The notes: generated from the sequence alone by a model not told the origin. Shown: positions 16,749-24,430, counted from the stretch's first letter. The stretch is 64,000 bases of DNA from an uncultured Bacilli bacterium (GCA_934700895.1 CAKUXV010000007.1:20677-84676), one strand, 5' to 3'. Numbers and translations: made by a program.

Positions 16749-17690
16749 TTACCAGTATGCACCATTTTCCACTTTCTTAAAACCTTCCACCTTTTTGGTG
16801 GGATGAATCCAATTTTCGTTCATGTATTGGGAAACATGGCTTCGATTTTCCCATCTTCTGCCCATAATCCCAAACAAGGTGGAGGTGGCTCCTCCCGTCT
16901 GAATCCCTTGCTTCCCAAGCGACTTGGCATAAAGGGCTAAGAAACTACCATATGCCCCCGCCCCGACGAGCAAAACATCGAAATCCATCCCCCTCATCTG
17001 AGCTTCCATTTTTTTCAATTCATCGAAAAAGGAGGGGGACGTGGGGGTAACATCCGCGAAAGTAAGAGGGGCTTCTATTACCTTTAAGTCCATCTCCGGG
17101 AGGATATCGCTACCTTTTGGAAACAAGCTTTGTCTCTTCTGATATTGCGACAGGATATCTTCTTTAAAAGGGCTGATGACAAGAACTTTCTTCCTTTTTA
17201 AATGGGTCGTCCAATCTCCGTGCAACGGCTCCATTCCTTCATAAAGGATGGGAGAGGATTTCGGACAATAGTATTTGGCAAAATAATCTTCCATATGAAG
17301 CCCAGAAATCCCTAATAAGTCCACTTCCTGAAGCAAAGGGAACAAAACATCGCCATATCGCTTTAACGATTCTTCATCCGTTGGAAAATAGCCCGCATTG
17401 TTTTTAATCGAATAACGGACGGATTCTTTGTATTTCTTCTTCCAGCCTAATTCGATTTTCTCGTGATTATTCAAGCAGGACAATTCCACAGCCCCAAAAC
17501 GTATAGCACAAAAAGGCTTAGAAGAATCGAGTGCGTCTTTTAATGTTTGGTTCGTCGATTTTAAATCGACTGCCTTGCCCCGAAATCGCTTAGTGGAAGG
17601 CTTGATATGGAAAAATCGATACCCCAAAACCTTGGGGGTATTCTTCAAAAAATACAGCACATAGCTAAACCGTCTTTTCCAAAGTTTCAC
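16749..17690 (-). CDS. GT-D fold (DUF1792-like) glycosyltransferase
   Basis: 313 residues from GTG 17690. The C-terminal signature VGAGAYGSFLALYAKSLGKQ followed by GGATSTLFGIMGRRW, and the mid-protein NAGYFPTDEESLKRYGDV, fit the GT-D/DUF1792 family of glucosyltransferases known from streptococcal serine-rich glycoprotein and polysaccharide loci. FCAIRFGAVELSC near residue 60 fits its N-terminal strand. A TATAAT (17698-17703) ends 7 nt before GTG and there is no SD, so the mRNA seems leaderless. It is first of the - strand polysaccharide operon. Donor and acceptor are unknown. Confidence 0.78.
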   Translation of the reverse strand: MKLWKRRFSYVLYFLKNTPKVLGYRFFHIKPSTKRFRGKAVDLKSTNQTLKDALDSSKPFCAIRFGAVELSCLNNHEKIELGWKKKYKESVRYSIKNNAGYFPTDEESLKRYGDVLFPLLQEVDLLGISGLHMEDYFAKYYCPKSSPILYEGMEPLHGDWTTHLKRKKVLVISPFKEDILSQYQKRQSLFPKGSDILPEMDLKVIEAPLTFADVTPTSPSFFDELKKMEAQMRGMDFDVLLVGAGAYGSFLALYAKSLGKQGIQTGGATSTLFGIMGRRWENRSHVSQYMNENWIHPTKKVEGFKKVENGAYW

Positions 17691-17712
17691 GAGAATGATT
17701 ATAGCGTAGACC

Positions 17713-17732
17713 CACCCTTATAAAGAAGGGTG
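17713..17732. promoter_or_regulatory. Inverted repeat upstream of the polysaccharide operon
   Basis: CACCCTT-N6-AAGGGTG, 7-bp perfect arms, lying between the stop of the 118-aa gene (17750) and the GT-D promoter. No T-run follows on either strand, so it is a poor terminator. It covers the expected -35 area of the GT-D promoter and might be an operator. Confidence 0.3.
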
Positions 17733-17749
17733 AGCAACAAAACATTCTC

Positions 17750-18106
17750 TTATTCGCCCGAATAATTCGGATCTTCGGAGCGAAGGCGTCTTAAGAAGGC
17801 GGTGCCAATAAGCCCAAAAACCATCAAAACGGCGAATACGAAAGCCACGGCAAAGCCAATCCACATGGCCACGAAAGAAGTCTGAGCCAGCGTGCCTTGG
17901 GAATAAAGAATCCAAAAACATAACCCCGCGGCAAGGCCTAAAAATAACCCCGGCAAGGCAAAGCGATAGCAAATCATCGTAAATCTTGTCCAGAAACGAA
18001 TGGAATTTTCGTGTTCCCCTTGCGGTTTCTTGGGCTTCTTTTGTTTTCTTTCGACGTCTTTCTTCTCGCTAACGACTTCTATTTCCTTGGCTTCCAATTC
18101 ACTCAT
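17750..18106 (-). CDS. Small two-span membrane protein, unknown function
   Basis: 118 residues. The charged N-terminal ~45 are rich in Lys and Glu (KKDVERKQKKPKKPQ), followed by two transmembrane helices at about 49-72 (YRFALPGLFLGLAAGLCFWIL) and 79-105, with a short basic tail. Start ATG 18106 is 7 nt after a GATAAT -10 that itself has a TTGTAG -35 at 17 bp, so the mRNA is predicted to be leaderless. The upstream in-frame ATG at 18115 would precede the transcription start. No family recognised. Confidence 0.7.
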   Translation of the reverse strand: MSELEAKEIEVVSEKKDVERKQKKPKKPQGEHENSIRFWTRFTMICYRFALPGLFLGLAAGLCFWILYSQGTLAQTSFVAMWIGFAVAFVFAVLMVFGLIGTAFLRRLRSEDPNYSGE

Positions 18107-18113
18107 GAAGCCC

Positions 18114-18142
18114 ATTATCGTGGCGAGAAAAGAAAACTACAA
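18114..18142 (-). promoter_or_regulatory. Promoter of the 118-aa membrane protein gene (leaderless)
   Basis: On -: TTGTAG (18137-18142), 17-bp spacer, GATAAT (18114-18119), then 7 nt to ATG 18106. The expected transcription start coincides with the A of the start codon. Confidence 0.6.
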
Positions 18143-18152
18143 GCAACTTGCG

Positions 18153-18315
18153 TTATTCTACAATCTTTGGGCGAGCGGAATGGCACGCAAAGAGAATATG
18201 CTTCTCCGGTTCATCAATCATTTGCTTAGCGTATTCCACCGTAGCCATGATGGCTTTTTTTGCCTTTGGCCTTGCCAATGATGGCGCTTAAACCGTTAGC
18301 GTCTCTTTTCGTCAT
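18153..18315 (-). pseudogene. DegV-like C-terminal remnant with one frameshift
   Basis: The ATG at 18315 overlaps the trpS stop (ATGA) and opens a 29-codon frame. After the A7 tract (forward T7, 18255-18261) the matching sequence continues in another frame to TAA at 18153. Reading one A fewer gives a 53-residue product with NGLSAIIGKAKGKKAI and HILFACHSARPKIVE, which resembles the part of DegV fatty-acid-binding proteins that follows the IGKARGKKKA motif. It is too short to fold as DegV (~280 residues), so I call it a remnant. A slippage-decoded short protein is less likely. Confidence 0.4.
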
Positions 18316-19469
18316 GCTTTCTTTTGCTTGGCAAGGTAAGCGGCCAAGGCTGCCTCTTGCTCATGGGCGCGTTTGAACGCCTTTTGTTGTTTCTCGATGA
18401 ATTTGCGATTCTCAAAGTAATCAAGACCCATGGCCCTTCTAGCACGAAGGGCAATGGACGCGGCTTTGGCTTCCGCTTTTTGACTGCCTTGCTCCAAAAT
18501 CGCATACACGTCCTCGATATGTTCTTCCCAATGGTGGCGTCGAACGCGCATGGGCTCCAGCGTATCGTTAAGGACGGCGAGCAGGAATTTCTTCACCATG
18601 ACGTCGCCAACTCCGCCTTTGCAGTAAGCGGCTTCTAGTTCTTCCAAAGACTTAAAGCCGATGGGGAATTTTTCGAAATGTTCCGGCTTAGCGAAAGCTT
18701 CCAAATAGATAAAGACCGTGTTGCCCTCCAAATGCCCCGGGTCTTCGGGGCGGAGGTGCAAAGGATCGGTATACATCGACATGACCTTCTTCTCCACCGT
18801 CTTAGCGTCGTCGGAAAGATAGATGCAGTTGCCCAAGCTCTTGCTCATCTTCGCTTTGCCGTCCGTTCCCGGCAAGCGCATGGAGGCTTTGGTTTCCGGA
18901 AGTAAAATTTTCGCTTCTTGGAAAACCGGTTTGAAGGTCGAATTGAATTTGCGGGCAATTTCATTGGCCTGCTCAATCATCGGTTCTTGGTCTTCTCCCG
19001 CGGGAACCACCGTGGTCCCAAACATCAAAATATCCGCCGCCTGGGAAATCGGATAGGTTAAGAACCCAACGGGAATGGACTCTCCAAAGGAACGCATGGA
19101 GAGCTCGCTTTTGACCGTAGGGTTACGAATTAAGCGAGAATAGGTAACAAGGTCCGAAAAATAACAGGTGAATTCATGGAGTTCAGGGACGCGGGATTGA
19201 ACGAAGATCGTCACCTTTTCCGGATCAATGCCCGCGCTTAAATAATCGAGGGCAACCTCGATGAGGTTATCACGAACCTTTTGGATGTTTCCTGCATTAT
19301 CCGTTAAGGCTTGGGTATCGGCGATCATAATGTACATTTCGTCAAACCCGCCTTGGTTTTGTAATTCCACGCGGCGGCGCAAGCTGCCCACATAATGCCC
19401 GATATGCAACCTGCCGGTTGGGCGGTCCCCCGTCAACATAATCGACGGTATTTTCTTCTCTTCTTCCAT
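18312..19469 (-). CDS. trpS: Tryptophanyl-tRNA synthetase
   Basis: Class Ic synthetase, 385 residues (B. subtilis-type enzymes are ~330; the surplus is a charged alanine-rich C-terminal tail). The HIGH motif is in TGRLHIGHYVGS (~18-27) and the KMSKS loop in GKAKMSKSLGN (~205-215). GAG-G, 6 nt before ATG 19469, provides the SD. No T-box-like leader is visible in the ~118 nt shared with divergent dut. The gene ends in an ATGA overlap with a degV-like remnant. Confidence 0.97.
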   Translation of the reverse strand: MEEEKKIPSIMLTGDRPTGRLHIGHYVGSLRRRVELQNQGGFDEMYIMIADTQALTDNAGNIQKVRDNLIEVALDYLSAGIDPEKVTIFVQSRVPELHEFTCYFSDLVTYSRLIRNPTVKSELSMRSFGESIPVGFLTYPISQAADILMFGTTVVPAGEDQEPMIEQANEIARKFNSTFKPVFQEAKILLPETKASMRLPGTDGKAKMSKSLGNCIYLSDDAKTVEKKVMSMYTDPLHLRPEDPGHLEGNTVFIYLEAFAKPEHFEKFPIGFKSLEELEAAYCKGGVGDVMVKKFLLAVLNDTLEPMRVRRHHWEEHIEDVYAILEQGSQKAEAKAASIALRARRAMGLDYFENRKFIEKQQKAFKRAHEQEAALAAYLAKQKKA

Positions 19470-19587
19470 AAATTACCTCAGCGATGAAAAGTTTAGCACG
19501 CTTCCGCTTCTAATGGGTGCTTCTCCCCACCTTTTTTCTTCGCCTCGGGAAAAGAAGGCGTGTAAAATAATCCCAAAGGGAAGAATT

Positions 19588-20031
19588 ATGAGAAAATTTG
19601 AAATCGCCAAAGGATTTGAAAACGAAAACGTTATCTTGCCACGTCGCACGACCGCTTCTAGTGCTGGATATGATTTCCGCACGCTGGAAACCAAGGATAT
19701 TCAGCCAGGAGAAACCGTCTTGGTTCATACCGGAGTGAAAGTCGCGATGAACGCCAATGAAGTTCTTTTGATTTATATCCGCAGTTCCATTGGCTATAAA
19801 CGGGGTCTAGAGTTAGCAAACGCCGTCGCCGTCATCGACGCGGATTATTATGGCAATCCCGATAACGATGGAGAAATCATGCTCGCGCTTCGCTGTGCAG
19901 GCAATAAATCCGCCCATGTGGAAGCGGGTGAAAGAATCGCGCAAGGCTTATTTACCCCTTATTTGGTTGTCGATGATGACGAGGCGACCGGCGAACGCAC
20001 CGGTGGTTATGGATCTACTGGCAAAAATTAA
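19588..20031 (+). CDS. dut: dUTPase-family nucleotidohydrolase
   Basis: 147 residues from ATG 19588, the size of trimeric dUTPases. Conserved motifs are visible: TTASSAGYDFR (motif 1), YIRSSIGYKRGLELANAVAVIDADYYG (motifs 2-3 region, residues ~70-95), GERIAQGLF (motif 4), and the C-terminal glycine-rich arm ERTGGYGSTG (motif 5) that closes over the substrate. A few extra residues (NPDNDGEI) interrupt motif 3. It hydrolyses dUTP to dUMP and limits uracil incorporation, complementing ung nearby. The ATG upstream at 19513 is ignored because the added part has no family match. The end overlaps the converging gene by 4 nt. Confidence 0.92.
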   Translation: MRKFEIAKGFENENVILPRRTTASSAGYDFRTLETKDIQPGETVLVHTGVKVAMNANEVLLIYIRSSIGYKRGLELANAVAVIDADYYGNPDNDGEIMLALRCAGNKSAHVEAGERIAQGLFTPYLVVDDDEATGERTGGYGSTGKN

Positions 20032-20924
20032 TCTTCTTTGTCGATTTGTTCCGAAATTGGGCGGCCGTTCTCATCGTAGTTGTCGGCCGCTTTTTTCTTC
20101 GTGTTAGGATCAATCAAAACAAGCTTCTTTAAGCCATGGAGAACTTTGCTTGGCTCTTTGGGCTTAGCAAGTTCTTCTTTCAATTTGTCCGGCAGGCGGG
20201 AATAGAAATCCGCTTTGGCTTTGTTTCGGACCGCTTTGCTATCTTCTTGAAGTTTTTCGTAACGAGCGGTGATGCCAGATTCTCTCGCAAATTTAGATAC
20301 CTTGGCAAAAATTCCCGCGGAGGTCCAAAGGTCTACGACGATAATGCCGTAAACGAGGCCCATGAAGAAAATGAATCCAAAGTGAGCGGCCGTTCCTCCG
20401 GTCGAAGATCCAAACATATAGCCATATGCAATATCCGCGGCCTTATAAACGAAGGGATGAACCCCATAGTAATAAAGCGTGCCAGCGGCAAACCAAATGA
20501 CGCTGAAAACAGGGCAAACGATGCCAAGGATATTCCCACGCATATTCGAATAATCCCATAAACGGACTTTAAAGCCCTTCACGAAAATCAAACCAGCGAT
20601 AAATTCAAGCACTGACATCCCAAGCCCCATGGTCACGATCGGAATCAAGTCGACGACCGTCGGGGCAGAGGCGTAACCTAAACCCATAAAATCACTTGGG
20701 TTATACATCCGCCAATCGGCTGGCAAATTCTTTTCAAAAACCATGCAAATCGTAAACATTAAGATGATTCCAAACCCATACAAAGGCAACCACGGCCCTT
20801 TCATGAACCCTGGGTTCACCCATTTCTTCGCCGAGAAAAAGCGGCGGAACAATACCTCGCACAGGTAACCTAACATCGAGCCAACTAGGAACAGAAATAG
20901 ATAGAGCAAGAACGTTTTCATCAT
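20028..20924 (-). CDS. PF06541-type membrane protein (putative ABC-transporter-like, CmpB)
   Basis: 298 residues, with about six membrane segments in the first ~210. The diagnostic stretch WVNPGFMKGPWLPLYGFG (residues ~36-53) after the first helix is the signature of the PF06541 putative transporter family, which is common in Bacillota and has no established substrate. A cytoplasmic C-terminal tail of ~85 residues is rich in Lys and Glu. GAGGG, 6 nt before the ATG at 20924, is a good SD; the second ATG follows immediately. No ATPase gene is adjacent, so the ABC label is only the family name. Confidence 0.8.
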   Translation of the reverse strand: MMKTFLLYLFLFLVGSMLGYLCEVLFRRFFSAKKWVNPGFMKGPWLPLYGFGIILMFTICMVFEKNLPADWRMYNPSDFMGLGYASAPTVVDLIPIVTMGLGMSVLEFIAGLIFVKGFKVRLWDYSNMRGNILGIVCPVFSVIWFAAGTLYYYGVHPFVYKAADIAYGYMFGSSTGGTAAHFGFIFFMGLVYGIIVVDLWTSAGIFAKVSKFARESGITARYEKLQEDSKAVRNKAKADFYSRLPDKLKEELAKPKEPSKVLHGLKKLVLIDPNTKKKAADNYDENGRPISEQIDKED

Positions 20925-20983
20925 GTTGATCCCTCGTTTCTTTCCTGTTTACTATAAGTACTTCCTTCTCTTTAGGGAACTAC

Positions 20984-21006
20984 AAAAAAGAGGAGATCGC
21001 CTCCCC
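20984..21006 (-). terminator. Intrinsic terminator after the 161-aa gene
   Basis: On -: GGGGAG-GCGAT-CTCCTC then T6. Six-bp stem with one G-U, 24 nt after the stop at 21030. Confidence 0.75.
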
Positions 21007-21029
21007 TTTTAAATTGTGATTTTCCTTGT

Positions 21030-21515
21030 TTATTCCCCTTTATAAAGGAAATAACGCCCATCCGCTTTAATGACGCGAACTTCTTCCACGTTGGAATCCA
21101 AGGTTAGTTTTTGACCATCCCGTTGATAGGTTTCCCCATCATAGGTGATGTTAACGGATGTGGGTTCCACCTTGGTGATGTAATAGGCTTTCTTGCTCTT
21201 ATCGTCGATTACCACGGAGAAAGGTTTAATCTCTTCCGTGCCGAAGATCGTCAAAACGTCTCCGTCGATTTCCCCGTAAGCGTTATAAGCCCCATTGATG
21301 AGAGCGGTGCTGAATTTCGTGATGGAGAAAGAACGATGAGCTTTGTTCCAAGCGCTTTCGATATGGGTTTCTAACATGGCGTCGCTTGCACCTTTTTTAA
21401 CGCCTTTCCACCACTTCCCAAAAGAACTCTCTTTCTTATCCTGGGCTTTATCATCTTTTTTCTTGTCTTTCTCGTCGACAATCTCTGCATCAATTACTTC
21501 TTTTTCCTCTGTCAT
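21030..21515 (-). CDS. Soluble protein of unknown function
   Basis: 161 residues from ATG 21515, which has AGGAGG 9 nt upstream. The N-terminal ~45 residues are strongly charged (EKDKKKDDKAQDKKE). The rest alternates short strands and looks beta-rich, for example NAYGEIDGDVLTIFG and KAYYITKVEPTSVNITYDG. No membrane span or signal peptide. I do not recognise the family. Its upstream region contains a phased array of CTAGAA repeats (21584-21640), so expression may depend on a cooperatively binding protein. It is monocistronic, bounded by its own terminator and that of tRNA-Ala. Confidence 0.7.
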   Translation of the reverse strand: MTEEKEVIDAEIVDEKDKKKDDKAQDKKESSFGKWWKGVKKGASDAMLETHIESAWNKAHRSFSITKFSTALINGAYNAYGEIDGDVLTIFGTEEIKPFSVVIDDKSKKAYYITKVEPTSVNITYDGETYQRDGQKLTLDSNVEEVRVIKADGRYFLYKGE

Positions 21516-21583
21516 AAATGCAAACCTCCTGCCCATTCATTGTAGGACGTTTTAAGCAAAGGAAAAGCAGTCAATTTAAGGAA

Positions 21584-21640
21584 TTAGAAGCTCTAGAAAT
21601 GAACTAGAAGAAACTAGAAATTATCTAGAAGTAACTAGAA
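21584..21640. repeat. Helically phased array of six CTAGAA units
   Basis: TTAGAA/CTAGAA cores begin at 21584, 21593, 21604, 21614, 21625 and 21635, spacings of 9, 11, 10, 11 and 10 bp, close to one helical turn. A further TCTAGA lies at 21685-21690. The array sits 70-125 bp upstream of the 161-aa gene and beyond the tRNA-Ala terminator. It could be a multi-site operator or a bent segment. Confidence 0.6.
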
Positions 21641-21707
21641 GTAAACCGTTCATAATTTAAAATCGTCCCCATTTTGCGGACCTTCTAGACCAGTGCTTGA
21701 AACTTAA

Positions 21708-21732
21708 AGAAAAAGGCCGGCGATTGCCGACC
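21708..21732 (-). terminator. Intrinsic terminator of tRNA-Ala
   Basis: On -: GGTCGGC-AATC-GCCGGCC followed by T5 and a C. Seven-bp stem with one G-U/A-C imperfection, starting 14 nt after the tRNA 3' end. Confidence 0.75.
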
Positions 21733-21745
21733 CAAGTGATTTAGT

Positions 21746-21821
21746 TGGTGGACCTTGTCGGGATCGAACCGATGACCTCCTCCATGCCATGGAGGCGCTC
21801 TCCCAGCTGAGCTAAAGGCCC
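21746..21821 (-). tRNA. tRNA-Ala (anticodon GGC)
   Basis: 76 nt with a full cloverleaf: acceptor GGGCCTT pairing with AAGGTCC, D-arm AGCTCAGCTGGGAGAGC, anticodon stem CCTCC/GGAGG with loop ATGGCAT (anticodon GGC, reads GCC/GCU), T-loop GGTTCGATCC, and encoded CCA. The G3-U70 wobble pair in the acceptor stem is the identity element for alanine, which confirms the call. Confidence 0.96.
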
Positions 21822-21947
21822 ACATACGCTTTTCAGCGCGTTTCAAATAATAGGAATTCAAAGAGAGCTTGTCAACGGTTTTTGATAAGATGGGGTATGG
21901 AAATTAACGAAATCGGTGTTATATTACCTAGGCCAAAAGGAAAACCT

Positions 21948-22274
21948 ATGAAAAAATTACTCTTCTGCATCCTTGATTCAACGCCGAAATCCCAAGAACT
22001 GCTCCGCACCCTTTCCAAGGAAGGTTATAACGGAACCGTCATGAATACCGTTGGAATGCACCACGTTTTGCCGAAACTCCACGGAGGGACCGCGATTAGC
22101 TTATCGACGATGGTCGACGATGAGCCAAGAGGTAATTTGACTTTATTCATCATCATCGAAGAAGACGAAATGCCCAAACTCAAGGAACGCATTCGCAAAC
22201 TGACCAACAATTTTGAAGATATTAAAGGGGGCATGTTCGGATTACCTCTAGAATCCTTCGAAGGAACGTTCTAA
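21948..22274 (+). CDS. Small ferredoxin-fold, PII-like protein (DarA/PstA-like?)
   Basis: 108 residues from ATG 21948, which has AAAGGAAAA as SD; the frame is open from 21882 without support. Pattern: first strand KKLLFCILDS, helix SQELLRTLSKEGYNGT, a loop with a VGMHHVLPK segment, strand LTLFIIIEED, helix MPKLKERIRKL, and a C-terminal GGMFGLPLESFEGTF. That layout and the terminal motif recall the cyclic-di-AMP-binding PII-like protein DarA/PstA, which ends in a similar VFVLPV..FE. The nucleotide-binding loops are not obviously conserved, so the function is inferred weakly. A strong terminator follows. Confidence 0.55.
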   Translation: MKKLLFCILDSTPKSQELLRTLSKEGYNGTVMNTVGMHHVLPKLHGGTAISLSTMVDDEPRGNLTLFIIIEEDEMPKLKERIRKLTNNFEDIKGGMFGLPLESFEGTF

Positions 22275-22291
22275 TCCCAATCGTCAGGCAA

Positions 22292-22317
22292 AGCGGAGTG
22301 ATCCGCTTTTCTTTTTG
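22292..22317 (+). terminator. Intrinsic terminator after the PII-like gene
   Basis: AAGCGGA-GTGA-TCCGCTT followed by TTTCTTTTT, 17 nt after the stop at 22274. Perfect 7-bp stem. Confidence 0.92.
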
Positions 22318-22469
22318 GTTTGGGGAATGGAATTGGCTTAAAAGTTGGAAAGCGTCAGGAGAATAATAAAGGCAAATCAACGCATAAAGACTTTTCATCA
22401 TTAAAATGGGGTATTCTGCCTTTAAACGTTTCACGGCATCCCCCAAGTAGAATCGGCAAGAAATATTCT
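22318..22469. other. Non-coding gap at the edge of the accessory stretch
   Basis: Between the terminator of the PII-like gene and the stop of the HhH-like gene I see no gene, repeat or structured element. Frames here have atypical composition and no SD. Confidence 0.5.
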
Positions 22470-23003
22470 CTACATCATTCCCAGGGCGTCTTGGATAAAC
22501 CGATGAACAAATCTGTCGGAAATACATTGCCCATCATCCCCCACAAGCAAAAATAAATAACGAGAGAAGGGATCTCCAAGGCCTTCAACAAGGCCAATCG
22601 CAGCATCCAGCAATTCTGGGAATTCAAAATACCGAATATCCTTTTCGTTATCGATTCCTAAGCGCCTCAAATATTGAGCGAGGCGTTGAAGATTCCGCAC
22701 CTTGGAATTGCGATGGGGTGTCCACGTTTTGCCAAAGATTATTTTTGAAAAATTATCCACCCCACCAGCGAACTTGATATGTTGCAGCACCCTTTTCGTC
22801 CCATCCCCTTCTGCGAATTTGTTGCCCTTCATGAAAGTATTAACGTAACGTTCCACGATGGGCGCCGTCACAGCAAAGTGACCCGCGCCCATGGAAAAGA
22901 CCGCATCCAACAAACAAATAGAAAGGGAAGGATAACAGGGCGAATCCAGTTTTTTGTTTAGATTCAGTTTCTTCCTGCAATACCTCTCAAATATGTCCTG
23001 CAT
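22470..23003 (-). CDS. HhH/DNA-glycosylase-fold-like hypothetical protein
   Basis: 177 residues from ATG 23003 (the frame continues to 23084). It belongs to a widespread uncharacterised family that I recognise from the start motif LLDAVFSMGAGHFAV, the mid-section NFSKIIFGKTWTP with AQYLRRLGIDNEKDIRYF, and the end motif SRYLFLLVGDDGQCISDRFV. The helical pattern resembles helix-hairpin-helix DNA glycosylase folds, but the catalytic Lys/Asp of EndoIII are not evident, so an enzyme activity is not claimed. The gene looks intact, although it sits beside a decayed ATPase. Upstream, an imperfect hairpin (AGCCC.TTC/GAA.GGGCT) just precedes the ATG and may occlude translation. Confidence 0.6.
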   Translation of the reverse strand: MQDIFERYCRKKLNLNKKLDSPCYPSLSICLLDAVFSMGAGHFAVTAPIVERYVNTFMKGNKFAEGDGTKRVLQHIKFAGGVDNFSKIIFGKTWTPHRNSKVRNLQRLAQYLRRLGIDNEKDIRYFEFPELLDAAIGLVEGLGDPFSRYLFLLVGDDGQCISDRFVHRFIQDALGMM

Positions 23004-23140
23004 ACATAAGAGCCCCTTCCATAATGAACGGGCTTTATTATCGTCTCCATCTCGCAACCCTTTGTTTTGTACGCAAGCAGGCACATAAAAGCCCTGCCGG
23101 CATAGTAAAAAGTTTAAAAAGTGCTCCCGACTATTCTTAC

Positions 23141-24171
23141 TTATTGACTTTGCTTCGCAATAAAAATCTCAAACCTTGGAAGTGATAAGCCAACCTTGCC
23201 ATATTCAATAGACGAAAGCAGGCCTCTTTTTATCAATCTATCCCGGTAAACATGGCATGACTTTTCATCATAAGGAACATGACTAATTATGTCTGCAGTC
23301 AAACAAACATCGCTTTCAAAACATCTCAGGTATCGCTTCTCGTTTTCGGGCAATTGCGACCATATTTTGTCATAAACATATATGGACAAATATTCATCAA
23401 GTTCACCGTATATTTTTTGGAATCGTTTTACACTTGGAAAAAAGGTAGCCGATGACTTGATATGCAAAAGCGTATCCCTTGGTCAATTTTGCCAAAGCGT
23501 CCACGGTGCCGCAGTCCTCTCCCCTAAATATTTTCGAATATTCTTTTTTGATTAATTCTTGTTTCAGGGGGCCTAATTCAACCTTTGGCGCTCTATGCAA
23601 AAAGTTAAATTTTTGTTGTTTTGAAGGGAGTTAACGTTTTCATACAATCCCGTCATCAAAGCAAACACAGGGTAATCGTCTCTCAATAGGCTTTGAAAAT
23701 CATGGGCGAAAGAACGCATATAGCTTGTATTCGGCACCTCATCAATTGTTATTAAAAGTTTTTTTGTTCCGTTTTTTTAGAATGATTAGCATCTTTTCTA
23801 ATATGGTTTTTATATTCGAAACAGGCACATCCCCTTCAATAGAAAACCCAAAACCGTGAAACGAAAACGAAAAAGATTTAGATAAAAGAGATGTTTAACT
23901 CCAGCATTCTCATAAATACCGGAAGCAATTTGTTCTAAGATTTCTCTATTTGGATTGACGTCTACCACCAACCAATCACTTTTCTTTTTCATGGTTTTAG
24001 AGATATTCGTTAATAAAACCGTTTTTCCCGATTCCATGGCACCGCTGATGATATAGATATGCGATACAGGGTAATCCAAGCAGAAATTGCTGCATATTTT
24101 TTTGAAACACGTTCTCTGTCAACGTAACTAAAGGGCAATTGGCCAAAAGTCAAAGTGAATTTTTCTTCCAT
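23141..24171 (-). pseudogene. Decayed AAA/P-loop ATPase (ATP-binding protein of the DUF234-associated type)
   Basis: The reading frame is broken at least five times. ATG 24171 with a GGAGAAA SD starts MEEKFTLTFGQLPF; the Walker A SGAMESGKTVLLTNI and Walker B-side WLVVDVNPN lie in another frame (23810-24079). The middle part (GFGFSIEGDVPVSN, then LLITIDEVPNTSYM and ALMTGLYENVNS) is in shifted frames, and the C-terminal GYAFAYQVIGYLF and VYRDRLIKRGLLSS occupy two more. Concatenated, these give a normal ~340-residue ATPase of a family usually tied to a nuclease-like or winged-helix partner. Several breaks fall in A/T homopolymers. The region is visibly more AT-rich than its neighbours, consistent with acquired DNA. 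Confidence 0.85.
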
Positions 24172-24304
24172 TTTTTCTCCTATTTCTGTTAGGTTTGTTA
24201 GATTTTACTTTTTGTTAGGTTTTATTTATAAATCGGGAAGTCATCAATAGTAAAAACGAAAAAGGTTAAAGGCTGGCAAAAATTCAAAAGCCATAATTCG
24301 TAGT

Positions 24305-24331
24305 CTAAAAAACCTGCCGCTTATGGGCAGG
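24305..24331 (-). terminator. Intrinsic terminator of tRNA-Arg
   Basis: On -: CCTGCC-CATAAGC-GGCAGG followed by T6, 16 nt after the tRNA 3' end. Confidence 0.88.
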
Positions 24332-24346
24332 GCATTCAAGCTGTTA

Positions 24347-24423
24347 TGGCGTCCCCGAGGCGATTCGAACGCCTGACCCCTTCCTTAGGAGGGAAGTGCT
24401 CTATCCAGCTGAGCTACGGAGAC
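24347..24423 (-). tRNA. tRNA-Arg (anticodon CCT)
   Basis: 77 nt: acceptor GTCTCCG/CGGGGAC (one U-G pair), D-arm AGCTCAGCTGGATAGAGC, anticodon stem CTTCC/GGAAG with loop CTCCTAA giving CCT (reads AGG), T-arm GGCGTTCGAATCGCC, discriminator G, encoded CCA. Confidence 0.96.
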
Positions 24424-24430
24424 ACGAGGC

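Noticed and set aside
19520..19570. Possible hairpin between trpS and dut
   Set aside because: The CTTCGCC and GAAGGCG words are not true complements, so no stable stem forms.
22222..22527. 101-codon - strand frame across the PII-like gene terminator
   Set aside because: It crosses a strong terminator and the end of a real gene; no start signal and no family pattern.
24181..24240. Repeated GTTAGGTTT-like words upstream of the broken ATPase
   Set aside because: Only two to three short imperfect copies in AT-rich DNA; not enough to call an operator or att site.
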